The translations under genes and the position numbers were made by a program. 12,675 nt of DNA from Oscillospiraceae bacterium (lineage in GTDB: Bacteria > Bacillota > Clostridia > Oscillospirales > Oscillospiraceae): contig JAFTGG010000072.1 of the NCBI GenBank assembly GCA_017458025.1, positions 1-12,675 on the forward strand. Direction: 5' to 3'. The notes under the pieces were generated by a model, which saw nothing but the letters and a program-made list of their open reading frames with translations, did not search any database and had not been told where the DNA came from. The stretch's first letter is position 1. Every line of letters begins with the position of its first letter. Below are positions 1 through 9,668 of this stretch, piece by piece.

Positions 1-1
1 C

Positions 2-280
2 GAGGACGCCGCAGAGCGCGCGGAGACGCGGCGGCTCGTGCGCGAGGCGGTCGGCGCGCTGCCGGACGACTACCGGCAGGTGCTGCTTTTGCGCGAGTTC
101 GAGCAGCTTTCCTACGCGGAGATATCCGAGATCGCGCAGCTCGATATCGGCACGGTGAAATCGCGCATCAGCCGCGCGCGGCAGGCGCTGCGCAATTATC
201 TGGCGGCAAGCGGGAACTTTTTTGATATTGCGCCGTCAAAAGTGACAGAATGTCACCGAAAGGAGGCGGAGCGCAAGTGA
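2..280 (+). CDS. ECF-family RNA polymerase sigma factor, 3' part (region 4)
   Basis: The gene is truncated by the left window edge; only the last 92 codons are present, read from base 2. The segment LPDDYRQVLLLREFEQLSY followed by AEISEIAQLDIGTVKSRISR is a classic sigma-70 region 4 helix-turn-helix, the domain that reads the -35 promoter element. The short tail after the HTH and the anti-sigma gene directly downstream identify an ECF (group 4) sigma factor, in the SigW/RpoE-like group. Region 2 and the true start lie outside the window. The stop TGA (278-280) overlaps the GTG start of the anti-sigma gene, so the two products are probably made by coupled translation in matched amounts. The regulon cannot be deduced from this part. 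Family assignment is firm; subgroup is not. Confidence 0.9.
   Translation, partial: EDAAERAETRRLVREAVGALPDDYRQVLLLREFEQLSYAEISEIAQLDIGTVKSRISRARQALRNYLAASGNFFDIAPSKVTECHRKEAERK
260..266 (+). promoter_or_regulatory. Ribosome binding site fixing the anti-sigma start
   Basis: AAGGAGG lies 10 bases before the GTG at 277 and inside the end of the sigma gene. The only in-frame upstream ATG (250) lies before this site and has no good site of its own. This is the reason for choosing the GTG start. Confidence 0.75.
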
Positions 281-1125
281 ATCACGAGAATTACAAGGAG
301 CTGCTCTCCGCCTTTTTGGACGGCGAGCTGAGCGAAGCCGAACGCGCGGACGTGCAGGCGCACCTCGGGACGTGCGAGGCATGCCGAACGTATTTCGCGG
401 AACTGACCGCGATGCATGACGCGTTCGGCGATATGGAAGATATCGACGCGCCCGAAGGGTTCGCGGAGGGCGTGTTGGCGCGGCTGCATGAAGAAGCCGC
501 GGAAAGCGCGTGGACGCCGCAAGAGCCGAAGCGCCGCGTTATGTGGCGCCGTTGGGCGGGTTTCGCCGCCTGTGCGGCGATTGTGCTGCTGGCGGGCTCT
601 ATGTGGCGGTTTACGCGTATGGGCATGGGCGTCTCGTCCGACAACAGCTCGCCGTCCGCGTTCTCCGGCGCGCCGGCGTCTTCGGCGGAGAGCTTTATGA
701 CGACGGCGAGCAGCGCGCCCGCTGCCGCCGCGCCGGACTACGACCTGCATGCATATACGACCGAGGACGCGCCGGAGACGGCGGAGTATCTGGAGGCGCC
801 CGCGGAGCCGTCCGCGCCGGAGGCGGCGGCGAACAGCGAGAACGGCGCGCCGTCCGGAAACGGCATGGAGGGTTCCGCAGGGACGGAAGACGAAGAGAAC
901 GCCGCGGTGGTCCTGACGCTCTACGGCGAGGGCGCGGAGGAATGGCTCATGGCGCACTGCCTCGACAATTACGCCGGCGACAACCTCTATGTGGTGGCCG
1001 ACGAGGCGCTGTACGCGCTGCCCGAAGGCCTGACGCTGGGCGACGGGGAGGCGGTCGGACGCTGGCGCGCGCTGGACGTCGGCTTTGTGGCCGTCCGCGC
1101 CGCGGAAACGGAGGCGGCGCCATGA
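277..1125 (+). CDS. Membrane anti-sigma factor with zinc-finger (ZAS/zf-HC2) domain
   Basis: This 282-residue protein should hold the upstream ECF sigma factor inactive at the membrane until a signal releases it. Seen in sequence: an N-terminal cytoplasmic domain with the H-x3-C-x2-C zinc motif (H29, C33, C36; HLGTCEAC), typical of zf-HC2 anti-sigma domains; one hydrophobic helix at about 93-110 (AGFAACAAIVLLAGSMW) preceded by Arg/Lys residues, implying an inside-to-outside orientation; then a long Ala/Ser/Pro/Glu-rich low-complexity stretch (about 120-215) and a C-terminal outer domain (about 215-282) that I do not recognise. GTG was chosen as start because it follows a strong AAGGAGG and overlaps the sigma stop (GTGA). 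The stop likewise overlaps the lspA ATG (ATGA). The sensed signal and release mechanism (regulated proteolysis is common in this family) are not visible. Confidence 0.88.
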   Translation: MNHENYKELLSAFLDGELSEAERADVQAHLGTCEACRTYFAELTAMHDAFGDMEDIDAPEGFAEGVLARLHEEAAESAWTPQEPKRRVMWRRWAGFAACAAIVLLAGSMWRFTRMGMGVSSDNSSPSAFSGAPASSAESFMTTASSAPAAAAPDYDLHAYTTEDAPETAEYLEAPAEPSAPEAAANSENGAPSGNGMEGSAGTEDEENAAVVLTLYGEGAEEWLMAHCLDNYAGDNLYVVADEALYALPEGLTLGDGEAVGRWRALDVGFVAVRAAETEAAP

Positions 1126-1721
1126 TCGGACGGCAGGTTTTGCTGTATTTCATGATTTTGCTCATGATCCTCGCGCTGACGGTGTGGGCGGCGCGCCGGC
1201 ATGACATGCACCGCTATTTCTCGGTGCTGGGCGCGGTCTGGGTCGTCATCATCGACCGCTATGTCAAGCGCATGGTCGCGGCGAATCTCGCCCTTGGCGA
1301 GACGGCGGCGCTGCTGCCCGGCTTCGTGCGGCTCCGGCGCGTGCACAATTACGGCGCGGCGTGGTCGAGCTTTTCGGGCGCGCGCTGGCTGCTCGTCGGC
1401 GTCACCGCCGTCGGGCTCGGCGCGCTGGCGTGGCTGCTGTTCAGGATCGTGCGGCACCCGCTCGGCGTCTGGTCGCTGGCGCTGGTCGTCGGCGGCGGCA
1501 TCGGCAATCTGGTCGACCGCCTGAAATGGGGCTACGTCGTCGATATGCTGGAGTTTGAATTTGTCAGCTTCCCCGTGTTCAACGTCGCGGACATTTTTGT
1601 CACCTGCGGCGCCGCCGCCGCGGCGGTATACTATTTAAAATACTACGAGAAATACGACGCCGTGAATTGGGAGAGGAACCCGTCCGATGGAACCGATGCT
1701 TCTGACAACGGAAAACGGTAA
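1122..1721 (+). CDS. lspA: Lipoprotein signal peptidase (signal peptidase II)
   Basis: This integral membrane aspartyl protease cleaves the signal peptide from diacylglyceryl-modified prolipoproteins at the lipobox Cys. All five family boxes are visible: D45-x3-K49, N76-YGAAWS, GGGIGN129LVD132R, VVD141M, and FN154VAD157. By comparison with the B. subtilis enzyme, D132 and D157 are the catalytic aspartates. The protein has 199 residues against about 155-170 usually. The surplus is a full extra hydrophobic helix at the N-terminus (residues 5-23), which moves the first conserved Asp from about position 14 to 45. An in-frame ATG at 1206 would give a normal-length protein but lacks a ribosome site, whereas the ATG at 1122 has GGAGG about 7 bases upstream and overlaps the previous stop as ATGA. 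The lipoprotein at 10263 is a plausible substrate. Confidence 0.93.
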   Translation: MIGRQVLLYFMILLMILALTVWAARRHDMHRYFSVLGAVWVVIIDRYVKRMVAANLALGETAALLPGFVRLRRVHNYGAAWSSFSGARWLLVGVTAVGLGALAWLLFRIVRHPLGVWSLALVVGGGIGNLVDRLKWGYVVDMLEFEFVSFPVFNVADIFVTCGAAAAAVYYLKYYEKYDAVNWERNPSDGTDASDNGKR

Positions 1722-2604
1722 AAACAAGCGCCTCGACGCGTTCCTCGCGGAAAACGCCGAGGGCGTCTCGCGCGCGGCGGCGGCGAAGCTGATCGAAAGC
1801 GGGAACGTCCTCGTGGACGGAAGGCCCGCGGCGAAAAGCTGTAAGCTGACGGGCGCGGAGACCGTCGAGGTCACGCTTCCCGAGCCGGAGCCCATCGACG
1901 CCGTACCTCAGGATATTCCGCTCGACGTCGTGTACGAGGACGAGGACGTTATTGTGGTGAACAAGCCGTCGGGCATAGTCGTCCACCCCGCGCCCGGGCA
2001 CCCCGACGGCACGCTCGTCAACGCGCTGCTGTACCACTGCGGCGAAAGCCTGTCCGGCGTGGGCGGCGCGCTGCGTCCGGGCATCGTGCACCGCATTGAC
2101 CGCGACACGAGCGGGCTCATCATCGCCGCGAAAAACGACGCCGCGCACCGGAGCCTTGCCGCGCAGTTGAAGGACCACACCCTCGCCCGCGTCTATGAAT
2201 GTATTGTCGTGGGCGGCTTCCGCGACGACAGCGGCACGGTGGACGCGCCCATCGCGCGCGACCCGAAGGACCGCAAGCGCATGGCGGTGGTCTCCGGCGG
2301 GCGCGTCGCGGTGACGCATTGGGAGGTCCTCGCGCGCTACCCGGGGCACACGCATGTCCGCTGCCGCCTTGAAACGGGCAGGACGCACCAGATCCGCGTG
2401 CATATGGCGTACATCGGGCGTCCGATCCTGGGCGACGCGGTCTACGGCGCGAAGAAGCCCGTCCCCTGGCTGACGGGACAATGCCTGCACGCCGTGGGGC
2501 TGCGGTTCGCGCACCCGCGCACGGGAGAAGCGGTGGAGCTCTCCTGTCCGCTGCCGGAGGAGTTTGAGGAGACGCTGAGGCGGCTCCGCCTGCGGACGGA
2601 GTGA
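1687..2604 (+). CDS. rluD: RluD-family 23S rRNA pseudouridine synthase
   Basis: This 305-residue protein isomerises uridines to pseudouridine in structured RNA; close relatives modify 23S rRNA helix 69 (RluD) or related sites. Seen: an N-terminal S4 RNA-binding domain (about residues 13-65, RLDAFLAE...VLVDG), then the RluA-type catalytic domain with the signature HRIDRDTSG at 135-143, D138 being the catalytic aspartate, followed by AKND and the GRTHQIRVH motif. The length is typical of the family. The start codon lies 35 bases inside the lspA 3' end and follows GAGAGG at 1671-1676; ATG 1699 is a weaker alternative. lspA followed by this gene is a common order in Firmicutes. The exact target uridine cannot be fixed from sequence alone, so the symbol means family. 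Confidence 0.93.
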   Translation: MEPMLLTTENGKNKRLDAFLAENAEGVSRAAAAKLIESGNVLVDGRPAAKSCKLTGAETVEVTLPEPEPIDAVPQDIPLDVVYEDEDVIVVNKPSGIVVHPAPGHPDGTLVNALLYHCGESLSGVGGALRPGIVHRIDRDTSGLIIAAKNDAAHRSLAAQLKDHTLARVYECIVVGGFRDDSGTVDAPIARDPKDRKRMAVVSGGRVAVTHWEVLARYPGHTHVRCRLETGRTHQIRVHMAYIGRPILGDAVYGAKKPVPWLTGQCLHAVGLRFAHPRTGEAVELSCPLPEEFEETLRRLRLRTE

Positions 2605-2607
2605 TAC

Positions 2608-2655
2608 ATAGTATTATCGGCTAAAAAGCGTAAGCTTTTTAGCCGATAATACTAT
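2608..2655. terminator. Perfect 22-bp inverted repeat between convergent genes, probable bidirectional terminator
   Basis: The arms 2608-2629 and 2634-2655 are exact reverse complements around a four-base loop (GTAA on the + strand, a GNRA-type tetraloop in RNA). The upper stem holds A5GC/GCT5 and the lower stem is AT-rich, unlike the GC-rich surroundings. It lies 3 bases after the rluD stop and 27 bases from the mntP stop on the other strand, the right place for a shared terminator. No T-run follows the stem in either direction; the only T-run is inside the stem, so this is not a textbook rho-independent terminator. Confidence 0.65.
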
Positions 2656-2682
2656 AAGACAGAGGGGCGGCAGGCGCTGCGC

Positions 2683-3258
2683 TCAAAGCAGCCCCTTGAC
2701 AAAGATCTCGATCCCGATCAGGATCAGAATCACGCCGCCGAGGATGCTGGCCTTGCCGGACAGCCGCGTGCCGACGACGCGCCCGATGCAAAGTCCCCCC
2801 ATGCAGATGCCGAACGTCACCACAGCGATGATGAGCGAGCACACCAATGCCGCGGTCCGCTCGTATTCCGCGATGGTGAAGCCGACGGAGAGCGCGTCGA
2901 TGGACGTGGCGAAGCCCTGCAGCAGCAGCGCGGGCACGCCGACGCCGGAGCGCTTCTCCGCCGCGCCGCCGCGGATGCCCTCGCGCAGCATGGAGCCGCC
3001 GATGTAGGCAAGCAGAATGAGCGCGATCCACGGCACGAAGCGCTGGGAGGCGGCAAAGCGCTCGACGAGCGTGTGGACGCAGACCCAGCCGAGCATCGGC
3101 ATCAGGAATTGGAACAGCGCGAACGTGCCCGCGATGGAGCAAGCGCGGACGCGCGACATCTTCGGCTCGTTCAGGCCGTTCGCCATCGAGACCGAAAACG
3201 CGTCCATAGCGAGCCCTACGCCGAGCAGGATACTGTTGAAGAAAAACACAACATTCAT
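2683..3258 (-). CDS. mntP: Manganese efflux pump MntP (DUF204)
   Basis: This 191-residue, six-helix inner-membrane protein exports Mn(II), protecting cells from manganese overload. Seen: two related halves, each with the family's acidic signature, AMD19AFSVS in helix 1 and ATSID121ALSVGF in helix 4. These match the essential aspartates known in E. coli MntP (D16, D118). The length is typical. The gene is on the minus strand, convergent with rluD and divergent from the ATP synthase operon, so it is a separate unit. The start is the first ATG of a normal family N-terminus. There is no Shine-Dalgarno at normal spacing, and the predicted promoter leaves only a few bases of leader, so there is no room for the Mn-sensing yybP-ykoY riboswitch often found ahead of this family. 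Substrate is inferred from family. Confidence 0.93.
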   Translation of the reverse strand: MNVVFFFNSILLGVGLAMDAFSVSMANGLNEPKMSRVRACSIAGTFALFQFLMPMLGWVCVHTLVERFAASQRFVPWIALILLAYIGGSMLREGIRGGAAEKRSGVGVPALLLQGFATSIDALSVGFTIAEYERTAALVCSLIIAVVTFGICMGGLCIGRVVGTRLSGKASILGGVILILIGIEIFVKGLL

Positions 3259-3263
3259 AGCAA

Positions 3264-3281
3264 GGAGGGATTATACCCTCC
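3264..3281. repeat. Inverted repeat enclosing the mntP -10 box (possible operator)
   Basis: GGAGGG (3264-3269) and CCCTCC (3276-3281) are exact reverse complements, and the six bases between them are exactly the mntP -10 hexamer TATAAT (minus strand). A protein bound here would cover the -10. It does not resemble the MntR box that I know. Function is inference. Confidence 0.45.
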
Positions 3282-3298
3282 CTGCGCTGCTTTTGCAA
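3270..3298 (-). promoter_or_regulatory. Predicted mntP promoter
   Basis: On the minus strand, TTGCAA (3293-3298) is followed after exactly 17 bases by a perfect TATAAT (3270-3275). The -10 ends 11 bases before the mntP ATG, so transcription should begin about 3-5 bases ahead of the start codon, giving an almost leaderless mRNA. Confidence 0.65.
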
Positions 3299-3324
3299 GG
3301 GAAAAAGCGCGGGGGCGCGGCGTT

Positions 3325-3349
3325 AAAATCGCGCAAATTCGCGGATTTT
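3325..3349. repeat. Short AT-rich hairpin upstream of the atp promoter
   Basis: AAAATC-GCG (3325-3333) can pair with CGC-GATTTT (3340-3349, one bulged G) around a six-base loop. It ends just before the -35 of the predicted atp promoter, in the divergent mntP/atp intergenic region, so it could be an operator. Weak evidence. Confidence 0.25.
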
Positions 3350-3353
3350 TGGC

Positions 3354-3382
3354 TTGATGTTTTCGCGCAAAGATGATATTCT
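3354..3382 (+). promoter_or_regulatory. Predicted promoter of the ATP synthase operon
   Basis: TTGATG (3354-3359) is followed after exactly 17 bases by TATTCT (3377-3382), and the -10 is preceded by TG-n (TG at 3374-3375), an extended -10 element. Start of transcription would be near 3389, leaving a leader of about 40 bases before the atpB start. Confidence 0.6.
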
Positions 3383-3416
3383 ATGCGTTAGCTCTTAACT
3401 GCAATGCCTCATGACG

Positions 3417-3423
3417 GGGGGTG
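3417..3423 (+). promoter_or_regulatory. Ribosome binding site deciding the atpB start
   Basis: GGGGGTG can pair over seven positions with the 16S anti-Shine-Dalgarno (one G-U pair) and sits 5 bases before the TTG at 3429. The upstream in-frame ATG at 3411 has no such site, so TTG is preferred. Confidence 0.55.
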
Positions 3424-3428
3424 TGAGA

Positions 3429-4583
3429 TTGAAACAACCGAAAAAGGATCTGCGTATATGGCTGGCCGCCGTCGCTGTGCTGTTGGTTCTCGCGATCGCC
3501 GCCGGTCCGCCCGAGGGGGGCGCGGCGATTCAAACGGGGCTGGTCTCCATGATGCTGATCACGGCGATATTGCTGATCGCGGCGGCGCTGCTCCGCGCGT
3601 TCGTGATCCCGAAGTTCACCATCGTCCCCGGGCGGCTCCAGTTGGCGCTGGAGACCGTGGTCGGCGCGTTTATCCCGAAGCCGAAGCCCAAAGCGCCCGC
3701 GCCCGTCTACAAGACCGCCGCGCCCAAGGGGCCTGGCCTCGGCGAGCGGCTCAAAAAGCTGCCCGGCGCGGTCGGCGGCTGGGCGGCGCGGCATAAGACG
3801 GCGCTGATCGTCTGGGCGATCGCCGTCGCGGGGCTGCTGGCGGGCTCGCTCGCCGTCGGGTCGCACGGCGCGCACGAGGACGTGCAGATCGCCATGCGCG
3901 ACGCGGTGCTGCACGACGTGAACCGCATCCGGCTGTTCGTCAAGGACGTCAACCCCGCGCTGATCGCGGCGATGACCGTGTCCTGCGTGCTGTTGATCGC
4001 GGCGGCGCTCATTCGCCTGTTCGTCGTCCCGCGCTTCAAGGAGGTGCCCGGCAAATTCCAGATGATTTTGGAGACCATCGTCGGCATGCTCGACGGCATG
4101 GCGGGCGTCGGCAAGGCGGACAAGCCGAGCTTCATCGGCGGCTACGTCTTTGCCGCGGGCGTGTACATCTTCTCAAGCACGCTCTTTGAGCTGTTCGGCA
4201 TTCAGGCCGTAACGACGGCGGGACATTCCGTGGCGCTGCCCGCGCCGCTGTCCGATGTGAACGCCGCGATCGCGATGGGCTGCCTGAGCTACCTTGTGAT
4301 CTTCTTCGGCGGCCTGATCCACGCGGGAGGCCGCGGCGCCGGCGCGGCGCTCAAGGAGTTCTCGCTGCCTATCTCGATGAGCTTCCGCCTTTTCGGCGCG
4401 CTGCTCTCGGGGCTGCTCGTCACGGAGCTGGTATACCACTACGTCAAGCTGAGCTTCGTGCTGCCGGTGGTCGTCGGCGTGCTGTTCACGCTGCTCCACG
4501 CGCTGGTGCAGTCCTATGTGCTGACGATGCTCGTCGGCATGTACTACCACGAGGTCACGGAGAAGCCCGAGCACGGGGAATAA
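3429..4583 (+). CDS. atpB: F1Fo ATP synthase subunit a with duplicated N-terminal module
   Basis: Subunit a forms the two half-channels through which ions reach the c-ring. The C-terminal half is a normal a subunit: helix-5 motif PISMSFR320LFG with the essential Arg, and Q361 in LVQSYVL (equivalent to E. coli Q252). The E. coli N214 position is A324 here. The length of 384 residues compares with about 220-290 usually. The surplus is a second copy of the N-terminal two-helix module. Residues 48-81 (LLIAAALLRAFVIP...VPGRLQ...LETVVG) match residues 188-221 (LLIAAALIRLFVVP...VPGKFQ...LETIVG) at 21 of 34 positions. Each is preceded by a Trp-containing helix (about 9-25 and 125-143), and the two are joined by a basic Pro-rich linker at 83-124 (KPKPKAPAPVYK...). 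TTG 3429 was chosen over ATG 3411 on its ribosome site. First gene of the operon; no atpI or atpZ precedes it. Confidence 0.93.
   Translation: MKQPKKDLRIWLAAVAVLLVLAIAAGPPEGGAAIQTGLVSMMLITAILLIAAALLRAFVIPKFTIVPGRLQLALETVVGAFIPKPKPKAPAPVYKTAAPKGPGLGERLKKLPGAVGGWAARHKTALIVWAIAVAGLLAGSLAVGSHGAHEDVQIAMRDAVLHDVNRIRLFVKDVNPALIAAMTVSCVLLIAAALIRLFVVPRFKEVPGKFQMILETIVGMLDGMAGVGKADKPSFIGGYVFAAGVYIFSSTLFELFGIQAVTTAGHSVALPAPLSDVNAAIAMGCLSYLVIFFGGLIHAGGRGAGAALKEFSLPISMSFRLFGALLSGLLVTELVYHYVKLSFVLPVVVGVLFTLLHALVQSYVLTMLVGMYYHEVTEKPEHGE
3570..3671 (+). repeat. Intragenic protein repeat, copy 1 (atpB residues 48-81)
   Basis: First copy of the transmembrane helix plus VPG-x2-Q amphipathic segment. It shares 21 of 34 residues with copy 2 at 3990-4091, with no gap. 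The DNA is less conserved (longest shared run seen is about 16 bases, TGATCGCGGCGGCGCT), so the duplication is not recent. Confidence 0.85.
3990..4091 (+). repeat. Intragenic protein repeat, copy 2 (atpB residues 188-221)
   Basis: Second copy, contiguous with the functional core. Its position before the rest of the a subunit and its VPGKFQ motif match the normal post-helix-1 segment of a subunits (E. coli has VPGKFQ), so copy 2 is probably the ancestral one and copy 1 the addition. Confidence 0.85.
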
Positions 4584-4624
4584 CAGGAACTACCAAAAAC
4601 AATACATATTTGGATGAAAGAAAC

Positions 4625-4984
4625 ATGAATCGCAAGAAAACCTTTGTCATGGCGCTGCTGCTCACCCTGATTCTTGCCGTCGCGCTGCCGACGCTGGCCT
4701 TCGCCGCGGACGCGTCCGCCGCCACGCCCGAGGTCGCGCAGATCGAGGCCGACGCCTCGACCGTCACCGGCAAGTCCCTCGGCTCCGGCCTCGCCATCGG
4801 CATTGCCGCCGCCGCGGGCGCCATCGCTATGGGCATCGTCACCGCCAAGGCGGCGGAGAGCGTCGCCCGCCAGCCCGAGGCCACCGGCCAGATCCGCTCG
4901 ACGATGATGCTCGGCCTCGTGTTCATCGAGACCGCGATCATCTACGCGCTGCTTGCCGTTATTCTTATCATCTTCGTTTTGTAA
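4625..4984 (+). CDS. atpE: F1Fo ATP synthase subunit c with N-terminal signal peptide
   Basis: Monomer of the rotor ring. The 119-residue product has a canonical hairpin at its end: helix 1 about 52-74 with small residues, the cytoplasmic loop AR-QPE (82-85), helix 2 about 92-118 with the ion-binding carboxylate E102 in FIETAIIY. Before it lies a typical signal peptide (MNRKK, hydrophobic 8-24, AFA-A cleavage site after 27) and a 20-25 residue acidic segment that would face outside. Normal c subunits have about 70-90 residues. The position equivalent to the Na+-ligand Gln32 of Ilyobacter is M69, while T103 and Y107 match the Na+-type Ser66 and Tyr70; proton coupling is more likely but not certain. 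ATG 4625 follows a weak GGAT-GAAAG; TTG 4610 is a less likely alternative start. Confidence 0.93.
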   Translation: MNRKKTFVMALLLTLILAVALPTLAFAADASAATPEVAQIEADASTVTGKSLGSGLAIGIAAAAGAIAMGIVTAKAAESVARQPEATGQIRSTMMLGLVFIETAIIYALLAVILIIFVL

Positions 4985-5004
4985 ACGAAAAGGATGGAAT
5001 GCCG

Positions 5005-5036
5005 TTTCGCCCGCCGCTTGCGCGGCGGCTGCGAAA
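5005..5036 (+). other. RNA hairpin in the atpE-atpF spacer (first)
   Basis: CCGCCGC (5011-5017) pairs with GCGGCGG (5022-5028) around TTGC, extended by TTTCGC (5005-5010) with GCGAAA (5031-5036) across a two-base bulge. That is 13 pairs in total, with no following T-run, so it is not an intrinsic terminator. It is likely an mRNA-processing or stabilising element. Confidence 0.6.
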
Positions 5037-5040
5037 TATG

Positions 5041-5068
5041 GCGAATCCGCCGCGCCGCGGCGGATCGC
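5041..5068 (+). other. RNA hairpin in the atpE-atpF spacer (second)
   Basis: ATCCGCCGC (5045-5053) pairs with GCGGCGGAT (5057-5065) around GCC, extended by GCG/CGC across one bulged A. It stands four bases after the first hairpin and 18 bases before the atpF ribosome site. Confidence 0.6.
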
Positions 5069-5099
5069 ATCTTCGTCCCATTCATAAAGGAGCTAAGAT

Positions 5100-5574
5100 A
5101 TGCCATTAAATATTGATTGGCAGCAGATTTTGCTGCACCTGCTCAACTTCGCCATTCTCGCGGGCGGGCTGTATTTTCTGCTCTATAAGCCCGTGAAGAG
5201 CTTTATGGCGAAGCGCGAGCAGCACTATCAGGAGCTCGACGAGCAGGCCAGGCAGGACCGCGCGGAAGCGGCGGCGATGCGCAAGGCCGCGCAGGAGAAG
5301 CTCAACGCCACCGAGGACGAGATCGTCCACATGCGCACGCACGCGAGCGACGAGATCGAGGCCGAGAAGCAGCGTCTGCTCGGCGACGCGCGCGCGCAGG
5401 CGCGCCGTATCCTCGAAACCGCCGGCAAGACGGCGGAGATGCGCTCGAAGAAGGCGCTCGCCGACTCCAACGACGAGATCCGCGCCATCGCGCTCGAAGC
5501 GGTGCAGAAGCTCCTGATCAACGACGGCAACGCCCTCGACAAGTTCCTGGACGCGGCGGAAAGCGAGACGCGCG

Positions 5575-5582
<8 letters not shown>
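5100..5582 (+). CDS. atpF: F1Fo ATP synthase subunit b
   Basis: The peripheral-stalk subunit that links membrane subunit a to the top of F1. Of 160 residues (family norm about 155-175), an N-terminal membrane helix at about 8-28 (LLHLLNFAILAGGLYFLLY, then KPVK) is followed by a long charged Glu/Arg/Ala-rich coiled coil to about 135 and a C-terminal helix that in known enzymes binds the delta C-terminal domain. Start ATG 5100 follows AAAGGAG with 7 bases of spacing. The stop overlaps the next ATG by 8 bases (ATGAGTAA), so b and the delta-alpha fusion are translationally coupled. Unlike the mycobacterial b-delta fusion, no delta sequence is attached to this b. One b gene implies a b homodimer. 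Confidence 0.95.
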
Positions 5583-9642
<4,060 letters not shown>

Positions 9643-9668
9643 GCGGGGATCGCACGGAGGATCATGCG

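Noticed and set aside
250..276. Upstream ATG of the anti-sigma gene at 250
   Set aside because: It lies before the AAGGAGG site and would add nine residues (SPKGGGAQ...) that are the ribosome site itself translated.
1600..2514. Long minus-strand open frame across rluD
   Set aside because: Arg/Ala/Asp-rich translation without motifs, opposite a well-defined pseudouridine synthase.
2608..2655. Integron or phage attachment site
   Set aside because: No integrase, cassette or phage gene is nearby and no second copy is in the window; a terminator-like role between convergent genes explains the position better.
3411..3428. ATG 3411 as atpB start
   Set aside because: No ribosome site precedes it, while a seven-base pairing site sits between it and TTG 3429. 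It remains possible.
3259..3428. yybP-ykoY manganese riboswitch ahead of mntP
   Set aside because: The predicted promoter leaves only a few leader bases, and I see no riboswitch-like fold between promoter and start.
3429..4583. Fusion of two complete a subunits
   Set aside because: Only the N-terminal two-helix module is repeated; the core with the essential Arg occurs once.
4625..4984. Clear Na+-translocating ATP synthase
   Set aside because: T103 and Y107 fit, but the Gln ligand is replaced by M69 and the Ser/Thr-Thr pair is incomplete, so the assignment is not supported.
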